From an uncultured Oscillospiraceae bacterium (GTDB lineage Bacteria; Bacillota; Clostridia; Oscillospirales; Oscillospiraceae): a stretch of 34,592 nt of DNA. Below are positions 17,974 to 27,081 of the stretch, one piece after another (position 1 is the first letter of the stretch; each line of letters begins with the position of its first letter). The notes beneath the pieces were generated by a model that worked only from the letters and a program-made list of their open reading frames with translations, had not been told where the DNA came from and did no database searches. The DNA is taken from the NCBI GenBank assembly GCA_947626785.1, contig CANQTO010000027.1, forward strand, positions 1 through 34,592, in the 5' to 3' direction. The translations under genes were made by a program, and so were the position numbers.

Positions 17974-18732
17974 ATGGAAAAGATCAGCTCGAGAAAAAAT
18001 CCCCTGGTGCGCCGCCTGCGGAGCCTGGCCGCCGAGCCCGCTTTCCGGCGGGAGCGGGGCGAGTACGTCTGCGACGGGCGGACCACCCTGGAGGAGGCCC
18101 TGCGCTTTGGAGCGGAGATCCGCTCCGTCCTCTGGAAGGGGGAGGGGCAGGCGCTGCCCGGCCTGGAGAGGGCGGAGCAGTTTTGGGCGGAGGAGGAGCT
18201 CTTCGACTACGCCTCCCCCCTGGCCCACAGCCCCGGCCCGGTCTTCACCGTGGCCATCCCGCCCGAGGACCGGCAGAGCCCCATCCGGAGCGCCATCGTG
18301 CTGGAGAACGTCCAGGACCCGGGAAACGTGGGGACCGTCGTCCGCACGGCCAACGCCTTCGGCCTGGGGGCGGTGCTCCTGACCGGGGCCTGCGCGGACC
18401 TGTATAACCCCAAGACCGTCCGGGCCGCCATGGGGGCCCTCTTTCGCCAGAGGGTGCTCCGGCTGGAGCGGGACGAGCTGGAAGCTCTGCTCCGGGAGCA
18501 GGGGCTGCCGCTGTACGGGGCGGCCCTGTCCGAACAGGCGGCGGATGTCCGCTCGGTGGACCTGAAGCGGGCGGCGGTGGCCGTGGGCAGCGAGGGCCGG
18601 GGCCTCAGCCCGGAGCTTCTGGCCCTCTGCCGGGGGCAGATCATCATCCCCATGCAGCCGGACAGCGAGTCGCTGAACGCGGCGTCCGCCGCGGCGGTGC
18701 TGATGTGGGAAATGGCAAAAAACTGCTTGTGA
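17974..18732 (+). CDS. SpoU/TrmH-family RNA 2'-O-methyltransferase
   Basis: A 252-residue SPOUT-class enzyme that methylates a ribose 2'-OH in rRNA or tRNA using SAM. The N-terminal substrate-binding domain starts ISSRKNPLVRRLRSL. The C-terminal catalytic domain carries all three SpoU motifs: NVQDPGNVGTVVRTANAFG (motif 1), VGSEGRGLS (motif 2) and IPMQPDSESLNAASAAAVLM (motif 3, knot). The target nucleotide cannot be read from sequence; it resembles RlmB/TsnR-like proteins. I start at 17974 because an earlier in-frame ATG at 17920 lies upstream of the promoter -10. Its stop codon lies inside the first hairpin of the array that follows. Confidence 0.92.
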   Translation: MEKISSRKNPLVRRLRSLAAEPAFRRERGEYVCDGRTTLEEALRFGAEIRSVLWKGEGQALPGLERAEQFWAEEELFDYASPLAHSPGPVFTVAIPPEDRQSPIRSAIVLENVQDPGNVGTVVRTANAFGLGAVLLTGACADLYNPKTVRAAMGALFRQRVLRLERDELEALLREQGLPLYGAALSEQAADVRSVDLKRAAVAVGSEGRGLSPELLALCRGQIIIPMQPDSESLNAASAAAVLMWEMAKNCL

Positions 18733-18853
18733 AACAGGTTTCACAAGCAAGGACTCGCGCTTATCGCGCGGGGCATGGCCCCGCTTAGTCGGCGCGAGGA
18801 CTCACTTCGTTCGTCTCAGGGTGTTTTTGAGGCGGCAAAGCTGCCTCAAAAAC
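18725..18853. repeat. Second intergenic hairpin array
   Basis: The gap 18733-18946 has no gene. It contains GCTTGTGAAAC/GTTTCACAAGC (18725-18735/18738-18748, perfect), CTCGCGC/GCGCGAG (18754-18760/18792-18798) enclosing GCGGGGC/GCCCCGC (18768-18774/18778-18784), and a 14-bp stem with one G-T pair (18823-18836/18840-18853). The last stem begins with a T-run and ends in an A-run, so it could terminate minus-strand rather than plus-strand transcription. A small CCC-TTC-GGG hairpin follows. Confidence 0.7.
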
Positions 18854-18946
18854 AATTTGATTCCCTTCGGGGCAATAAAATCCATATCTGATCGTGGCTT
18901 TTGCAATTGCTTGGAAATAGAAACCGATAGAAAGGGGTGAGAAGCC

Positions 18947-20155
18947 GTGCCGGCTGTCAAGCAGTGGCTCTGGCTGTCCGCCGCGGGGGTGAGCCCAAGG
19001 GCAAAGGGCGCGCTTTTGCGGCACTATGGCAGCGCCGAGGCGGCTTTCTATGCCCCGGAGGGGGACTTTGCCGCCGTGGAGGGGCTCAGCCGGACCGAGG
19101 CCGAAGTCCTAGAGCGGCGGGACCTCTCCCGCTGCGAGGCCATCGCCGGGGCCTGCGCCCGGCAGGGCCTGAGCATCGTGACCATGCAGGACGCGGCCTA
19201 CCCCAAGCGGCTGAAGAATATCTTCGACCCGCCGCCGGTCCTCTACGTGCTGGGCCGGCTCCCCGATGTGGACGCCAACGCCCCGGTGGCCGTTATCGGC
19301 ACCCGCAGCGCCAGCCCCTACGGGCTGAAAATGGGCCGGGAGATCGCCTGGCAGATCGTCCGCTGCGGCGGGCTGGTGGTCTCCGGCCTGACCCACGGCG
19401 TCGACGCCGCGGCTGCCCGGGGCGCGCTGCTGGCCGGTGGGCCCGTCCTGGGCGTGCTGGGCGTGCCCCACGAACGGGAGAGCGGGCCCCTGGCCCGGGA
19501 TGTGGCCGCCGCCGGCTGCCTCATCAGCGAGTACCCGCCCGGGACGCAGCCCCGGCCCCATTTCTTCCGGGAGCGCAACCGGATCGCCGCCGGGCTCTCG
19601 GTGGGCGTCGTGGTGGTGGAGGCCCCGGAGAAGAGCGGAACCCGGCTCTTTGCCCTGGAGGCGCTGGAGCAGGGGAAGGAGCTCTTCGCCGTCCCCGGCA
19701 ACGCGGACGCGGAGAACAGCGCCGGGGCCATCGCCCTCATCAAGGAGGGCGCCCGGCTGGTCACCTGCGGCCGGGAGGTGATGGCGGAATTCGCCCCGCT
19801 GTACCCGGACAGGGTCCGGCTCAGCGGAGAGCTGCCGCCCCCGGAGCAGGCCCCGCCCGCCCAGCCGGAAAGTACGGCGAAGCCCGCGCCGAAGCCGGAG
19901 CCGAAACAAAAAACCGTTGACAAGGGACAGGCGGGCGGATATATTGACTGGAAGGAGCAGCTGGCCGCTCTGACGGCGGATCAGCTGAAGATCGTCAGCG
20001 CCATCGGCGCGGACGCGGCCCATATCGACGATATCATCGAGGCCACCGGCCTGCCCACCGCCACGGTCCTGGCCCAGCTGACCGTGCTGGAGATCAAGGG
20101 TTATGTGCGCCGGGAGGCGGGCAAGCGCCTGGCGCTGAATATCGTGCGTAAGTAA
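18947..20155 (+). CDS. dprA: DNA processing protein DprA
   Basis: Binds incoming single-stranded DNA and loads RecA during natural transformation; it is also widely conserved in non-competent bacteria. At 402 residues it has an N-terminal SAM-like region (GVSPRAKGALLRHYGS), the Rossmann core with VAVIGTRSASPYG, SGLTHGVDAAAARGAL and GVLGVPHERESGP, then SEYPPGTQPRPHFFRERNR and VVVVEAPEKSGTRLFALEAL, a Pro-rich linker (about 298-330) and a winged-helix-like C-terminal domain. The usual SGLA-GID motif reads SGLTHGVD here. The GTG at 18947 follows AAAGGGGTGAG. It is the first gene of the run dprA-topA-trmFO, a typical Firmicute order. Confidence 0.95.
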   Translation: MPAVKQWLWLSAAGVSPRAKGALLRHYGSAEAAFYAPEGDFAAVEGLSRTEAEVLERRDLSRCEAIAGACARQGLSIVTMQDAAYPKRLKNIFDPPPVLYVLGRLPDVDANAPVAVIGTRSASPYGLKMGREIAWQIVRCGGLVVSGLTHGVDAAAARGALLAGGPVLGVLGVPHERESGPLARDVAAAGCLISEYPPGTQPRPHFFRERNRIAAGLSVGVVVVEAPEKSGTRLFALEALEQGKELFAVPGNADAENSAGAIALIKEGARLVTCGREVMAEFAPLYPDRVRLSGELPPPEQAPPAQPESTAKPAPKPEPKQKTVDKGQAGGYIDWKEQLAALTADQLKIVSAIGADAAHIDDIIEATGLPTATVLAQLTVLEIKGYVRREAGKRLALNIVRK

Positions 20156-20193
20156 CAGTGTCGCCCGAGGGGCGGCGGAACGGAGGCTGCCAT

Positions 20194-22392
20194 ATGGCAA
20201 GAGCGAAGAACCTGGTCATCGTCGAGTCCCCGGCCAAGGCGAAGACCATCGAGAAGTACCTGGGCGGGGACTATAAGGTGACGGCGTCCATGGGGCATCT
20301 GCGGGATCTGCCCAAGAGCCAGATGGGCGTAGATATAGAAAACGGCTTTGAACCTAAGTATATCCCCGTGCGGGACAAGAAAGAGCTGATCGATCAGCTG
20401 AAAAAAGAGGCCAAGAGCGCCAAGGTCGTGTACCTGGCCACCGACCCGGACCGGGAGGGCGAGGCCATCTCCTGGCACCTGAAGGAGCTGCTGGAGCTGC
20501 CGGAGGACAAGGCCAAGCGGGTGACCTTCAACGAGATCACCAAGAAGGTGGTCACCGAGAGCATCCAGCACCCCCGGGAGATCGACCAGGACCTGGTGGA
20601 TGCCCAGCAGGCCCGGCGCATCCTGGACCGGATCGTGGGCTATAAGCTCTCGCCGCTGCTGTGGCGCAAGGTCAAGACCGGCCTGTCCGCCGGGCGGGTC
20701 CAGTCCGTGGCCACCCGGATGGTGGTGGACCGGGAGGAGGAGATCAAGGCTTTCAAGAGCGAGGAGTTCTGGCACCTGGACGCCTGCCTGACCCGGGAGC
20801 GGGAGGACGGCGGCTTCACCGCCCGCTTCTACGGCGCCGGGGAGAAAAAACAGGAGCTCCATACCCGTCAGGAGGTGGACCGGGTGATCGCCGCCGTCCA
20901 GGACGCGCCCTTCACCGTGGCCTCCGTCAAGCGGGGCGAGAAGCAGCGCACCCCCGCGCCCCCCTTCATCACCTCCACCCTCCAGCAGGAGGCCTCTCGC
21001 CGCCTGAGCATGACCCCCCGGCGGACCATGTCCATCGCCCAGCAGCTGTATGAGGGCGTGGAGATCAGCGGCCGGGGCAGCGTGGGCCTCATCAGCTATA
21101 TGAGGACCGACTCCCTGCGCCTGTCCGAGGAGGCGCTCAGCGCCGCCCGGGCCTTTATCACCGAGCGCTACGGCCCGGCCTACTGCCCGGCCCAGCCCCG
21201 GCGCTTCAAGACCAAGGCCGGGGCCCAGGACGCCCACGAGGCCATCCGGCCCACGGACGTGAACCTGACGCCGGAGCTGGTGCGCAAGGACCTGACCCAG
21301 GAGCAGTACCGGCTCTACCGGCTCATCTGGGGCCGCTTCACTGCCTGCCAGATGGCAAACGCGGTCTATGACAACGTATCTGTGGACGTGGAGTCCGCCG
21401 ACTATACCTTCCGGGCCAACTACTCGGAGCTGAAATTCCCCGGCTATACGGCGGTGTACGAGGAGGCCCGGGACGAGGAGAGCGACGAGCTGAAAAATCC
21501 CCTGCCCAGCCTGAGCCAGGGGGAGCGGCTGCTGCTGGAGAAGCTGATCCCCGACCAGCAGTTCACCCAGCCCCCCGCCCGCTACACCGAGGCCACCCTC
21601 ATCCGGGCCATGGAGGAGAAGGGTATCGGCCGCCCCTCCACCTACGCGCCCACCATCTCCACCATCACCTCCCACGATTACGTCATCAAGGAGGGCAAGT
21701 ACCTGCGCCCCACGCCTCTGGGCGAGGTGGTGACCGGCATGATGAAGGAGCACTTTGCCGACATCGTGGATCTGAAATTCACCAACCACATGGAGGCGGA
21801 GCTGGACGAGATCGAGAGCGGCAAGGCCCAGTGGCGGGACGTGCTGGGGGAGTTCTACGGGGAATTCGACAAGGAATTTCAGGACGCGGAGACCGCCCTG
21901 GACGGCGTGCGGCTGAAGGTGCCCGATGTGCTCAGCGACGAGTACTGCGAGGTCTGCGGCCGGCGGATGGTGGTGAAGAAGGGCAAATTCGGCCATTTCC
22001 TGGCCTGCCCCGGCTTCCCGGAGTGCACCTTTACCAAGCCCATCGTGGTGGAGATGCCCGGCAAGTGCCCCAAGTGCGGCGGCCGCATCCTCAAGCGCAC
22101 CTCCAAGAAGGGCTACGTGTTCTACGCCTGCGAGCGGAGCCAGGACTGCGGCTTCATGACCTGGGACGTGCCCACCAAGGACTACTGCCCCGCCTGCGGC
22201 AAGACCATGTTCAAGCGCAGCGGCCGGGGCCCGCTGAAGTCCTTCTGCATCAACGAGGCCTGCCCCAATTTCGTCCCCGAGGAGAAACGGGTCTATCCGA
22301 AGAAGAGCGGCTCTGCCGCCGCCAAGAAAGCGCCCGCCAAAAAGAGCGCGGCCAGGAAACCGGCCTCCAAAAGCGCCGGAGCAAAGGGTTGA
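20194..22392 (+). CDS. topA: DNA topoisomerase I
   Basis: Type IA topoisomerase that relaxes negative supercoils. At 732 residues it has the N-terminal Toprim domain (LVIVESPAKAKTIEKYLG; metal-binding DPDREGEAISWHL), the active-site tyrosine in GLISYMRTDS (Tyr302), the AHEAIRPTD and RPSTYAPTIS motifs, and three C-terminal four-cysteine zinc modules (CEVCGRRM ... CPGFPEC; CPKCGG ... CERSQDC; CPACGK ... CINEAC). A Lys/Ala-rich tail (KKAPAKKSAARKPASKS) ends the protein. The ATG at 20194 has GGAGG 7 nt upstream. It lies 38 nt after dprA and 3 nt before trmFO. Confidence 0.98.
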   Translation: MARAKNLVIVESPAKAKTIEKYLGGDYKVTASMGHLRDLPKSQMGVDIENGFEPKYIPVRDKKELIDQLKKEAKSAKVVYLATDPDREGEAISWHLKELLELPEDKAKRVTFNEITKKVVTESIQHPREIDQDLVDAQQARRILDRIVGYKLSPLLWRKVKTGLSAGRVQSVATRMVVDREEEIKAFKSEEFWHLDACLTREREDGGFTARFYGAGEKKQELHTRQEVDRVIAAVQDAPFTVASVKRGEKQRTPAPPFITSTLQQEASRRLSMTPRRTMSIAQQLYEGVEISGRGSVGLISYMRTDSLRLSEEALSAARAFITERYGPAYCPAQPRRFKTKAGAQDAHEAIRPTDVNLTPELVRKDLTQEQYRLYRLIWGRFTACQMANAVYDNVSVDVESADYTFRANYSELKFPGYTAVYEEARDEESDELKNPLPSLSQGERLLLEKLIPDQQFTQPPARYTEATLIRAMEEKGIGRPSTYAPTISTITSHDYVIKEGKYLRPTPLGEVVTGMMKEHFADIVDLKFTNHMEAELDEIESGKAQWRDVLGEFYGEFDKEFQDAETALDGVRLKVPDVLSDEYCEVCGRRMVVKKGKFGHFLACPGFPECTFTKPIVVEMPGKCPKCGGRILKRTSKKGYVFYACERSQDCGFMTWDVPTKDYCPACGKTMFKRSGRGPLKSFCINEACPNFVPEEKRVYPKKSGSAAAKKAPAKKSAARKPASKSAGAKG

Positions 22393-22395
22393 ACG

Positions 22396-23721
22396 ATGGA
22401 AAAAGTGACCGTTCTGGGCGCGGGCCTGGCCGGGAGCGAGTGCGCCTGGCAGCTGGCCCGGCGGGGTATCGGCGTACGCCTGGTGGAGATGAAGCCGGGG
22501 AAGATGACGCCGGCCCATGTGTCCCCCTATTTCGGGGAGCTGGTCTGCTCCAACTCCCTGCGCAGCGACGAGCTGACCAACGCCGTGGGCCTGCTGAAGG
22601 CCGAGATGCGGAAAATGGGCTCTCTCATCATGGAGAGCGCGGACCTGAACCGGGTGGCCGCCGGGGGCGCTCTGGCGGTGGACCGGGAGGGCTTTGCCCG
22701 GCATATCACGGAGCGCCTGGAGGCCTGCCCCCTGGTGGAGGTGGTCCGGGAGGAGGCCACCGCCATCCCCGAGGGGGAGGTGGTCGTGGCTACCGGCCCG
22801 CTGAGCAGCGACGCCATCGCCGATGTGATCGCCGGCCTCTGCGGGGACGAGGGGCTCCACTTCTATGACGCGGTGGCCCCCATCGTCACCCTGGAGAGCG
22901 TGGACATGGACAGCGCCTTCTTCGCCTCCCGCTACGACAAGGGGACAGCGGATTATGTAAACTGCCCGATGACTCAGGAGGAGTATCTGGCCTTTGTGGC
23001 GGAGCTTGCCGGCGCCAAGGAGGCGGAGGTCCACGGCTTTGACGACGGCGGGGTCTTCGAGGGCTGCATGCCCGTGGAGGTCATGGCCCGCCGGGGGGTG
23101 GACACCCTGCGCTACGGGCCGTTGAAGCCCGTGGGGCTCCGGGATCCCCGGACGGGGAAGGAGAGCTACGCGGTAGTGCAGCTCAGGCGGGACAACGCCG
23201 AGGGCACCCTGTACAACATGGTGGGCTTCCAGACCCACCTGACCTGGGGCGAGCAGCGGCGGGTGTTCTCCATGATCCCGGCTTTGAAGAACGCGGAGTT
23301 CATCCGCTACGGGGTCATGCACCGGAACACCTATCTCAACAGCCCCCGGCTGCTGGACCGGTACTACCGGCTCCGCTCCCAGCCCCGGATCAGCTTTGCC
23401 GGGCAAATGACCGGCGTGGAGGGCTATGTGGAGTCCTCCGCCTCCGGGATGCTGGTGGGCATCGAGACGGCGGCCCGGCTTCTGGGCCTGCCCCCGGTGG
23501 ACTTTCCAAAGGAGACCGCCATCGGCGCCCTGGGCCTGTACATATCCGGCGGCAGCGTGGGCGATTTCCAGCCTATGAACATCAACTTCGGCATCATCGC
23601 GCCCCTGGACCACAAGGTGCGGGGCAAGCGGAACAAGAACGCCGAGATCTCCCGGCGTTCTCTGGAGATCATCGAGAAATTGACAGAAGGGGAGGCGTTT
23701 CGCTGTGCGGATCATCTTTGA
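22396..23721 (+). CDS. trmFO: Methylenetetrahydrofolate--tRNA-(uracil-5-)-methyltransferase TrmFO
   Basis: Makes ribothymidine at U54 in the T-loop of tRNAs, with methylene-tetrahydrofolate as carbon donor and FAD/NAD(P)H. At 441 residues it opens with the FAD-binding VTVLGAGLAGSECAWQLARRG and carries LVCSNSLRSDELTNAVGLLK, FDDGGVFEGCMPVEVMARRG, LRYGPLKPVGL and the C-terminal GQMTGVEGYVESSASGMLVG and INFGIIAPL of the family. It is coupled to topA upstream. Its last 17 nt overlap the start of plsX. Confidence 0.97.
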   Translation: MEKVTVLGAGLAGSECAWQLARRGIGVRLVEMKPGKMTPAHVSPYFGELVCSNSLRSDELTNAVGLLKAEMRKMGSLIMESADLNRVAAGGALAVDREGFARHITERLEACPLVEVVREEATAIPEGEVVVATGPLSSDAIADVIAGLCGDEGLHFYDAVAPIVTLESVDMDSAFFASRYDKGTADYVNCPMTQEEYLAFVAELAGAKEAEVHGFDDGGVFEGCMPVEVMARRGVDTLRYGPLKPVGLRDPRTGKESYAVVQLRRDNAEGTLYNMVGFQTHLTWGEQRRVFSMIPALKNAEFIRYGVMHRNTYLNSPRLLDRYYRLRSQPRISFAGQMTGVEGYVESSASGMLVGIETAARLLGLPPVDFPKETAIGALGLYISGGSVGDFQPMNINFGIIAPLDHKVRGKRNKNAEISRRSLEIIEKLTEGEAFRCADHL

Positions 23722-24712
23722 CGCCATGGGCGGGGACAAGGCCCCCGCCGAGATCGTCAAGGGCGCGCTCCGGGCCCAGCAGGAGCTGGGCGTGGAGGTG
23801 ACCCTGGTGGGTCAGAAGGAGAAGATCGAGGCCTGTCTGGGCGTGGAGAGCGCCCAGGTGCGGATCGTGGACGCCCGGGAGCTCATCACCATGGAGGATG
23901 ACCCCAGCACCGCCACCCGCCGCAAGAAGGACGCCTCCATGACCGTGGCCCTGAACCTGCTCCGTGACGGGGAGGGGGACGCGGTGGTCTCCGCCGGCAG
24001 CACCGGCGCCCTGCTCACCGGGGCGACGCTGATCGTCAAGCGCATCCGGGGCATCCGCCGGGCGGCTATGGCCCCGGTGCTCCCCGCCGGGGAGCACGGC
24101 GTCATGCTCATCGACTGCGGGGCCAACGTGGAGTGCACGGCGGAGTATCTGCTCCAGTTCGCGTATATGGGCAGCTTCTACGCCAAGAAGCTCATGGGCT
24201 GTGAAGATCCCCGGGTGGGCCTGCTGAACGTGGGCACCGAGGACACCAAGGGCGGCGACTTGCAGCATGAGGCTTTCGCTCTCTTGAAGCAGGCGGGGTC
24301 CGAGGGACGGATCAATTTTATCGGCAACGTGGAGGGCACCGACGTGTTCTCCGGGAATGTGGACGTGGTGGTCACCGACGGCTTTACCGGCAACGTGCTC
24401 CTCAAGGCCACCGAGGGCATCATCAAGGAGATGATGCGCCGGCTCAAGGGCGTGTTCTATCAGAGCACGAAAAACAAGCTGGCGGCGGCGGTGCTGAAAA
24501 AGGACCTGGCCGTCATGAAGAAAGCGCTGGATGTGAACGAGGTGGGCGGCACCGCCTTCATCGGCATCAGCAAGCCCGTTATCAAGGCCCACGGCTCCTC
24601 CGACGCGGGCAGCATCTTTGCCGCCGCCCGGCAGGCCAAGGCTTTCGTGGAGGCGGGCGTGACGGAGGATATCGTCAAAAACATCGAGTACATGAAGCTC
24701 AGAGGCGAGTGA
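23705..24712 (+). CDS. plsX: Phosphate acyltransferase PlsX
   Basis: Converts acyl-ACP and phosphate to acyl-phosphate, the first step of phospholipid synthesis in most Gram-positives. The 335-residue protein has the family start RIIFDAMGGDKAPAEIVKGA, then SAGSTGALLTGATLIVKRI, LIDCGANVECTAEYL, GLLNVGTEDTKGG and DVVVTDGFTGNVLLK. The GTG start lies inside the end of trmFO with GGGGAGG 9 nt upstream. rnc begins only 10 nt after the stop. The acpP gene often found between plsX and rnc is absent. Confidence 0.97.
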   Translation: MRIIFDAMGGDKAPAEIVKGALRAQQELGVEVTLVGQKEKIEACLGVESAQVRIVDARELITMEDDPSTATRRKKDASMTVALNLLRDGEGDAVVSAGSTGALLTGATLIVKRIRGIRRAAMAPVLPAGEHGVMLIDCGANVECTAEYLLQFAYMGSFYAKKLMGCEDPRVGLLNVGTEDTKGGDLQHEAFALLKQAGSEGRINFIGNVEGTDVFSGNVDVVVTDGFTGNVLLKATEGIIKEMMRRLKGVFYQSTKNKLAAAVLKKDLAVMKKALDVNEVGGTAFIGISKPVIKAHGSSDAGSIFAAARQAKAFVEAGVTEDIVKNIEYMKLRGE

Positions 24713-24722
24713 ACAGAGACAG

Positions 24723-25400
24723 ATGCGCAAGCTGGAAGAGAAAATCGGATACCGTTTTCAGGATAAGGACCTGCTGAGGACCGCCCTGACCCACAGCTCC
24801 TACGCCAACGAGGAGCACCCCGGCAGGCTCCAGAGCTATGAGCGGCTGGAGTTTTTGGGGGACGCCATCCTGGGCCTGACGGCGGCGGAATTCCTGTACC
24901 GGCATGAGCCGGAGCTGGCCGAGGGGCGCATGACCCGGCTCCGCTCGGAGCTGGTCTGCGAGGCGAGCCTGCACCGGGTGGCGGAGGAGCTGGGCCTGGC
25001 GGACTATATGCGCCTGGGTAAGAGCGAACGGAACAACGGCGTCCGGGGCCGCCGCTCCATCACGGCGGACATGGTGGAGGCCGTCATCGCCGCCATCTAC
25101 CTGGACGGGGGGCTGGAGGAGGCCAAGGCCTTCATCCTGCGCACGGTGCTGAAGGACGCCCCCATCGGCGAGGAGCACCGGAGCGCCGACTACAAGTCCC
25201 GGCTCCAGGAGCTGGTCCAGAGCGAGGCGGGGAGCCATGTGGCCTACGAGCTCACCGGCGAGTCCGGCCCGGACCACGACAAGCTCTTCAGCTACCGGGT
25301 GCTCATCAACGGCGTCCCCGCCGGGGAGGGCAGCGGCCGGAGCAAGAAGGAGGCCGAGCAGATGGCCGCCAAGGAGGCCCTGGAGGCCCGGCAGCCATGA
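24723..25400 (+). CDS. rnc: Ribonuclease III
   Basis: Double-strand-specific endoribonuclease for rRNA processing and RNA turnover. The 225-residue protein has the catalytic signature ERLEFLGDAILGL, a second acidic site in TADMVEAVIAAIYLD and a C-terminal dsRNA-binding domain (DYKSRLQELVQ to GRSKKEAEQMAAKEAL). It is full length. The TGA overlaps the ATG of the next gene (ATGA), indicating translational coupling. Confidence 0.97.
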   Translation: MRKLEEKIGYRFQDKDLLRTALTHSSYANEEHPGRLQSYERLEFLGDAILGLTAAEFLYRHEPELAEGRMTRLRSELVCEASLHRVAEELGLADYMRLGKSERNNGVRGRRSITADMVEAVIAAIYLDGGLEEAKAFILRTVLKDAPIGEEHRSADYKSRLQELVQSEAGSHVAYELTGESGPDHDKLFSYRVLINGVPAGEGSGRSKKEAEQMAAKEALEARQP

Positions 25401-26410
25401 GCGCAAGGGTGCATATCCTCCCCGTGTTCGTGCCCCATCTGGGCTGCCCACACGCCTGCGTCTTCTGCGACCAGCGGAGCATCTCCGGGGCCCAGAGGCC
25501 CGCGGACGCCCAGACGGTGCGGGAGGCTGTAGAGGCGGCTGCCGCCTTGCCCCTGAAAGGGGCAGAGCGGCAGCTGGCTTTTTACGGGGGCAGCTTCACG
25601 GCCATCCCCCTGGAGCAGCAGCTGCCCCTCCTGGAGGCGGCGAAGGAGGCCCTGGACCGGGGCCTGATCGGCTCCGTGCGGCTCTCCACCCGGCCCGACG
25701 CCATAGACGCTGAGGTCCTGGCCCGGCTGAGGGCCTACGGCGTGGGGACCGTGGAGCTGGGGGCCCAGTCCATGGACGACGGGGTGCTGGCCCTGTCCGG
25801 CCGGGGGCACACCGCTGCGGATGTGGAGCGGGCAGCCCGGCTGGTGAAGGAGGCGGGCTTTAAGCTCATCCTCCAGATGATGACCGGCCTGCCCGGGGAT
25901 ACGGACGAAAAGAGCCTGGAGACCGCCCGGCGGCTCATCGCTTTAAAGCCGGACGGCGTACGCGTCTATCCCACGGTGATCGTCCGGGGCACGGCCCTGC
26001 ATGCGCTCTGGCTTGCCGGACGCTACCGGGAGCATACCGTGGAGGACGCGGTGCGCGTCTGCGCCCGGCTCCTGCCCCTCTTTGAGGAGGCGGGGGTGCC
26101 AGTCATCCGCCTGGGGCTCAACCCCACCGAGGACCTGAGCGGCGGAGAGGCCGTGGCCGGGGCCTATCACCCGGCCCTGGGGGAGCTGGCGAAAAGCCGG
26201 ATCTTCTTCGAGAAGGCAGAGGCCCTGCTGGAGGGAGTAAAGCCCGGCAGCGCCGTCACCCTGGGCGTCTGCCCGGGGCAGCTGTCCCAGGCCATCGGCC
26301 AGCACCGGAAAAACGTCCTCCGGCTGGAGGAAAAATTCAACCTGGCCTCGCTGAGATTCCGTCCGGCGGAGCTGCCCCGCGGGCAGCTTGAACTGCTGGA
26401 TGTGAAATAA
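25397..26410 (+). CDS. Radical SAM protein (Elp3-like core, no acetyltransferase domain)
   Basis: A 337-residue radical SAM enzyme. The [4Fe-4S]-binding cysteines are in CPHACVFC, followed by FYGGSFTAIP, RLSTRPDAID, TVELGAQSMDD and LQMMTGLPGDT, an arrangement like the Elp3/HemN-type radical SAM core but without the C-terminal GNAT domain of Elp3. Substrate unknown. In many Clostridia a protein like this sits between rnc and smc. Here it overlaps rnc by 4 nt, but the accessory patch follows and smc is not in the window. RNA modification is a reasonable guess from neighbours only. Confidence 0.87.
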   Translation: MSARVHILPVFVPHLGCPHACVFCDQRSISGAQRPADAQTVREAVEAAAALPLKGAERQLAFYGGSFTAIPLEQQLPLLEAAKEALDRGLIGSVRLSTRPDAIDAEVLARLRAYGVGTVELGAQSMDDGVLALSGRGHTAADVERAARLVKEAGFKLILQMMTGLPGDTDEKSLETARRLIALKPDGVRVYPTVIVRGTALHALWLAGRYREHTVEDAVRVCARLLPLFEEAGVPVIRLGLNPTEDLSGGEAVAGAYHPALGELAKSRIFFEKAEALLEGVKPGSAVTLGVCPGQLSQAIGQHRKNVLRLEEKFNLASLRFRPAELPRGQLELLDVK

Positions 26411-26544
26411 GCTTTCGAGCGGATCCCAGCCGCTTCGCCTTCGGGTTTCTCAGAGTCTCCTGTTTGTCCTTATACCCTGATTTACCCCTTCCGTTGACGG
26501 CCCCGCCTGGGTTTGCTATCTGCTCGACGAATGGGAAGTTGTAA

Positions 26545-27012
26545 TTATCCTCTTACCATTCTGAAAAAAGTACCTGTTCCGATCTCCGTTGTCAATTCAT
26601 ACGGCTCACCGTCAATGCGAAACCCCGCGTTTTTATAACACATGACAGCCCTCATGTTCCAGGTACGCACTTCAAGAACCAGCGGCTTTTCGGGATATAG
26701 CCGTTTTGAAATGTGGTATGCCTCCTCCAACATCCTACGGCCATAATGCTTCCCACAAAGGACGGGATCGACACCAATACCTATGAAGACTTCTGTATCT
26801 TTCTCTAAAATATTCACAAAGCCCACAAGCACATCTCCATCCAGAAAAGCAAAGTAGTTTTTCTCGTTCTTTGGATCCATGAAACCGCTTTGCTTCGCTT
26901 TCATCGTATCATAAGATGGAAGATCGTATATTTTATACTCCCCAGTATATTTCCAAGCACAAATCTGCTGTTTATCGTCTTCCGTCAAATTCCTGTATTT
27001 CAGTTGATTCAT
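26545..27012 (-). CDS. GNAT-family N-acetyltransferase
   Basis: A 155-residue acetyltransferase of the GNAT fold, using acetyl-CoA on an unknown amine. It begins with a RimJ/RimL-like strand (YRNLTEDDKQQICAW). The acetyl-CoA-binding motif A is GIGVDPVLCGKHYGRRMLEEA (pyrophosphate loop CGKHYG). It continues EVRTWNMRAVMCYKNAGFR, the usual motif B. Ribosome site GAGGGAG lies upstream of the ATG at 27012. Codon use is clearly more AT-rich than in the flanking core genes, which suggests acquisition. It follows the DUF1835 gene by about 70 nt on the same strand and is probably co-transcribed with it. Confidence 0.88.
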   Translation of the reverse strand: MNQLKYRNLTEDDKQQICAWKYTGEYKIYDLPSYDTMKAKQSGFMDPKNEKNYFAFLDGDVLVGFVNILEKDTEVFIGIGVDPVLCGKHYGRRMLEEAYHISKRLYPEKPLVLEVRTWNMRAVMCYKNAGFRIDGEPYELTTEIGTGTFFRMVRG

Positions 27013-27081
27013 AGATCGCTCCCTCGCAAATTCCGATTTGACGTCCTCATTGTCTCCCGATGAGCGGAAAGCTACAGTTTT

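Noticed and set aside
20101-23760. Long minus-strand open frame (about 1200 codons) antisense to topA/trmFO
   Set aside because: Same bias artefact; the plus strand holds two unmistakable enzymes with all motifs.
26411-26544. Possible gene remnant on the minus strand after the GNAT gene
   Set aside because: About 45 codons read without a stop (NPGGAVNGRGKSGYKD-like), but I cannot match them to a family and there is no start signal. The gap is otherwise featureless.
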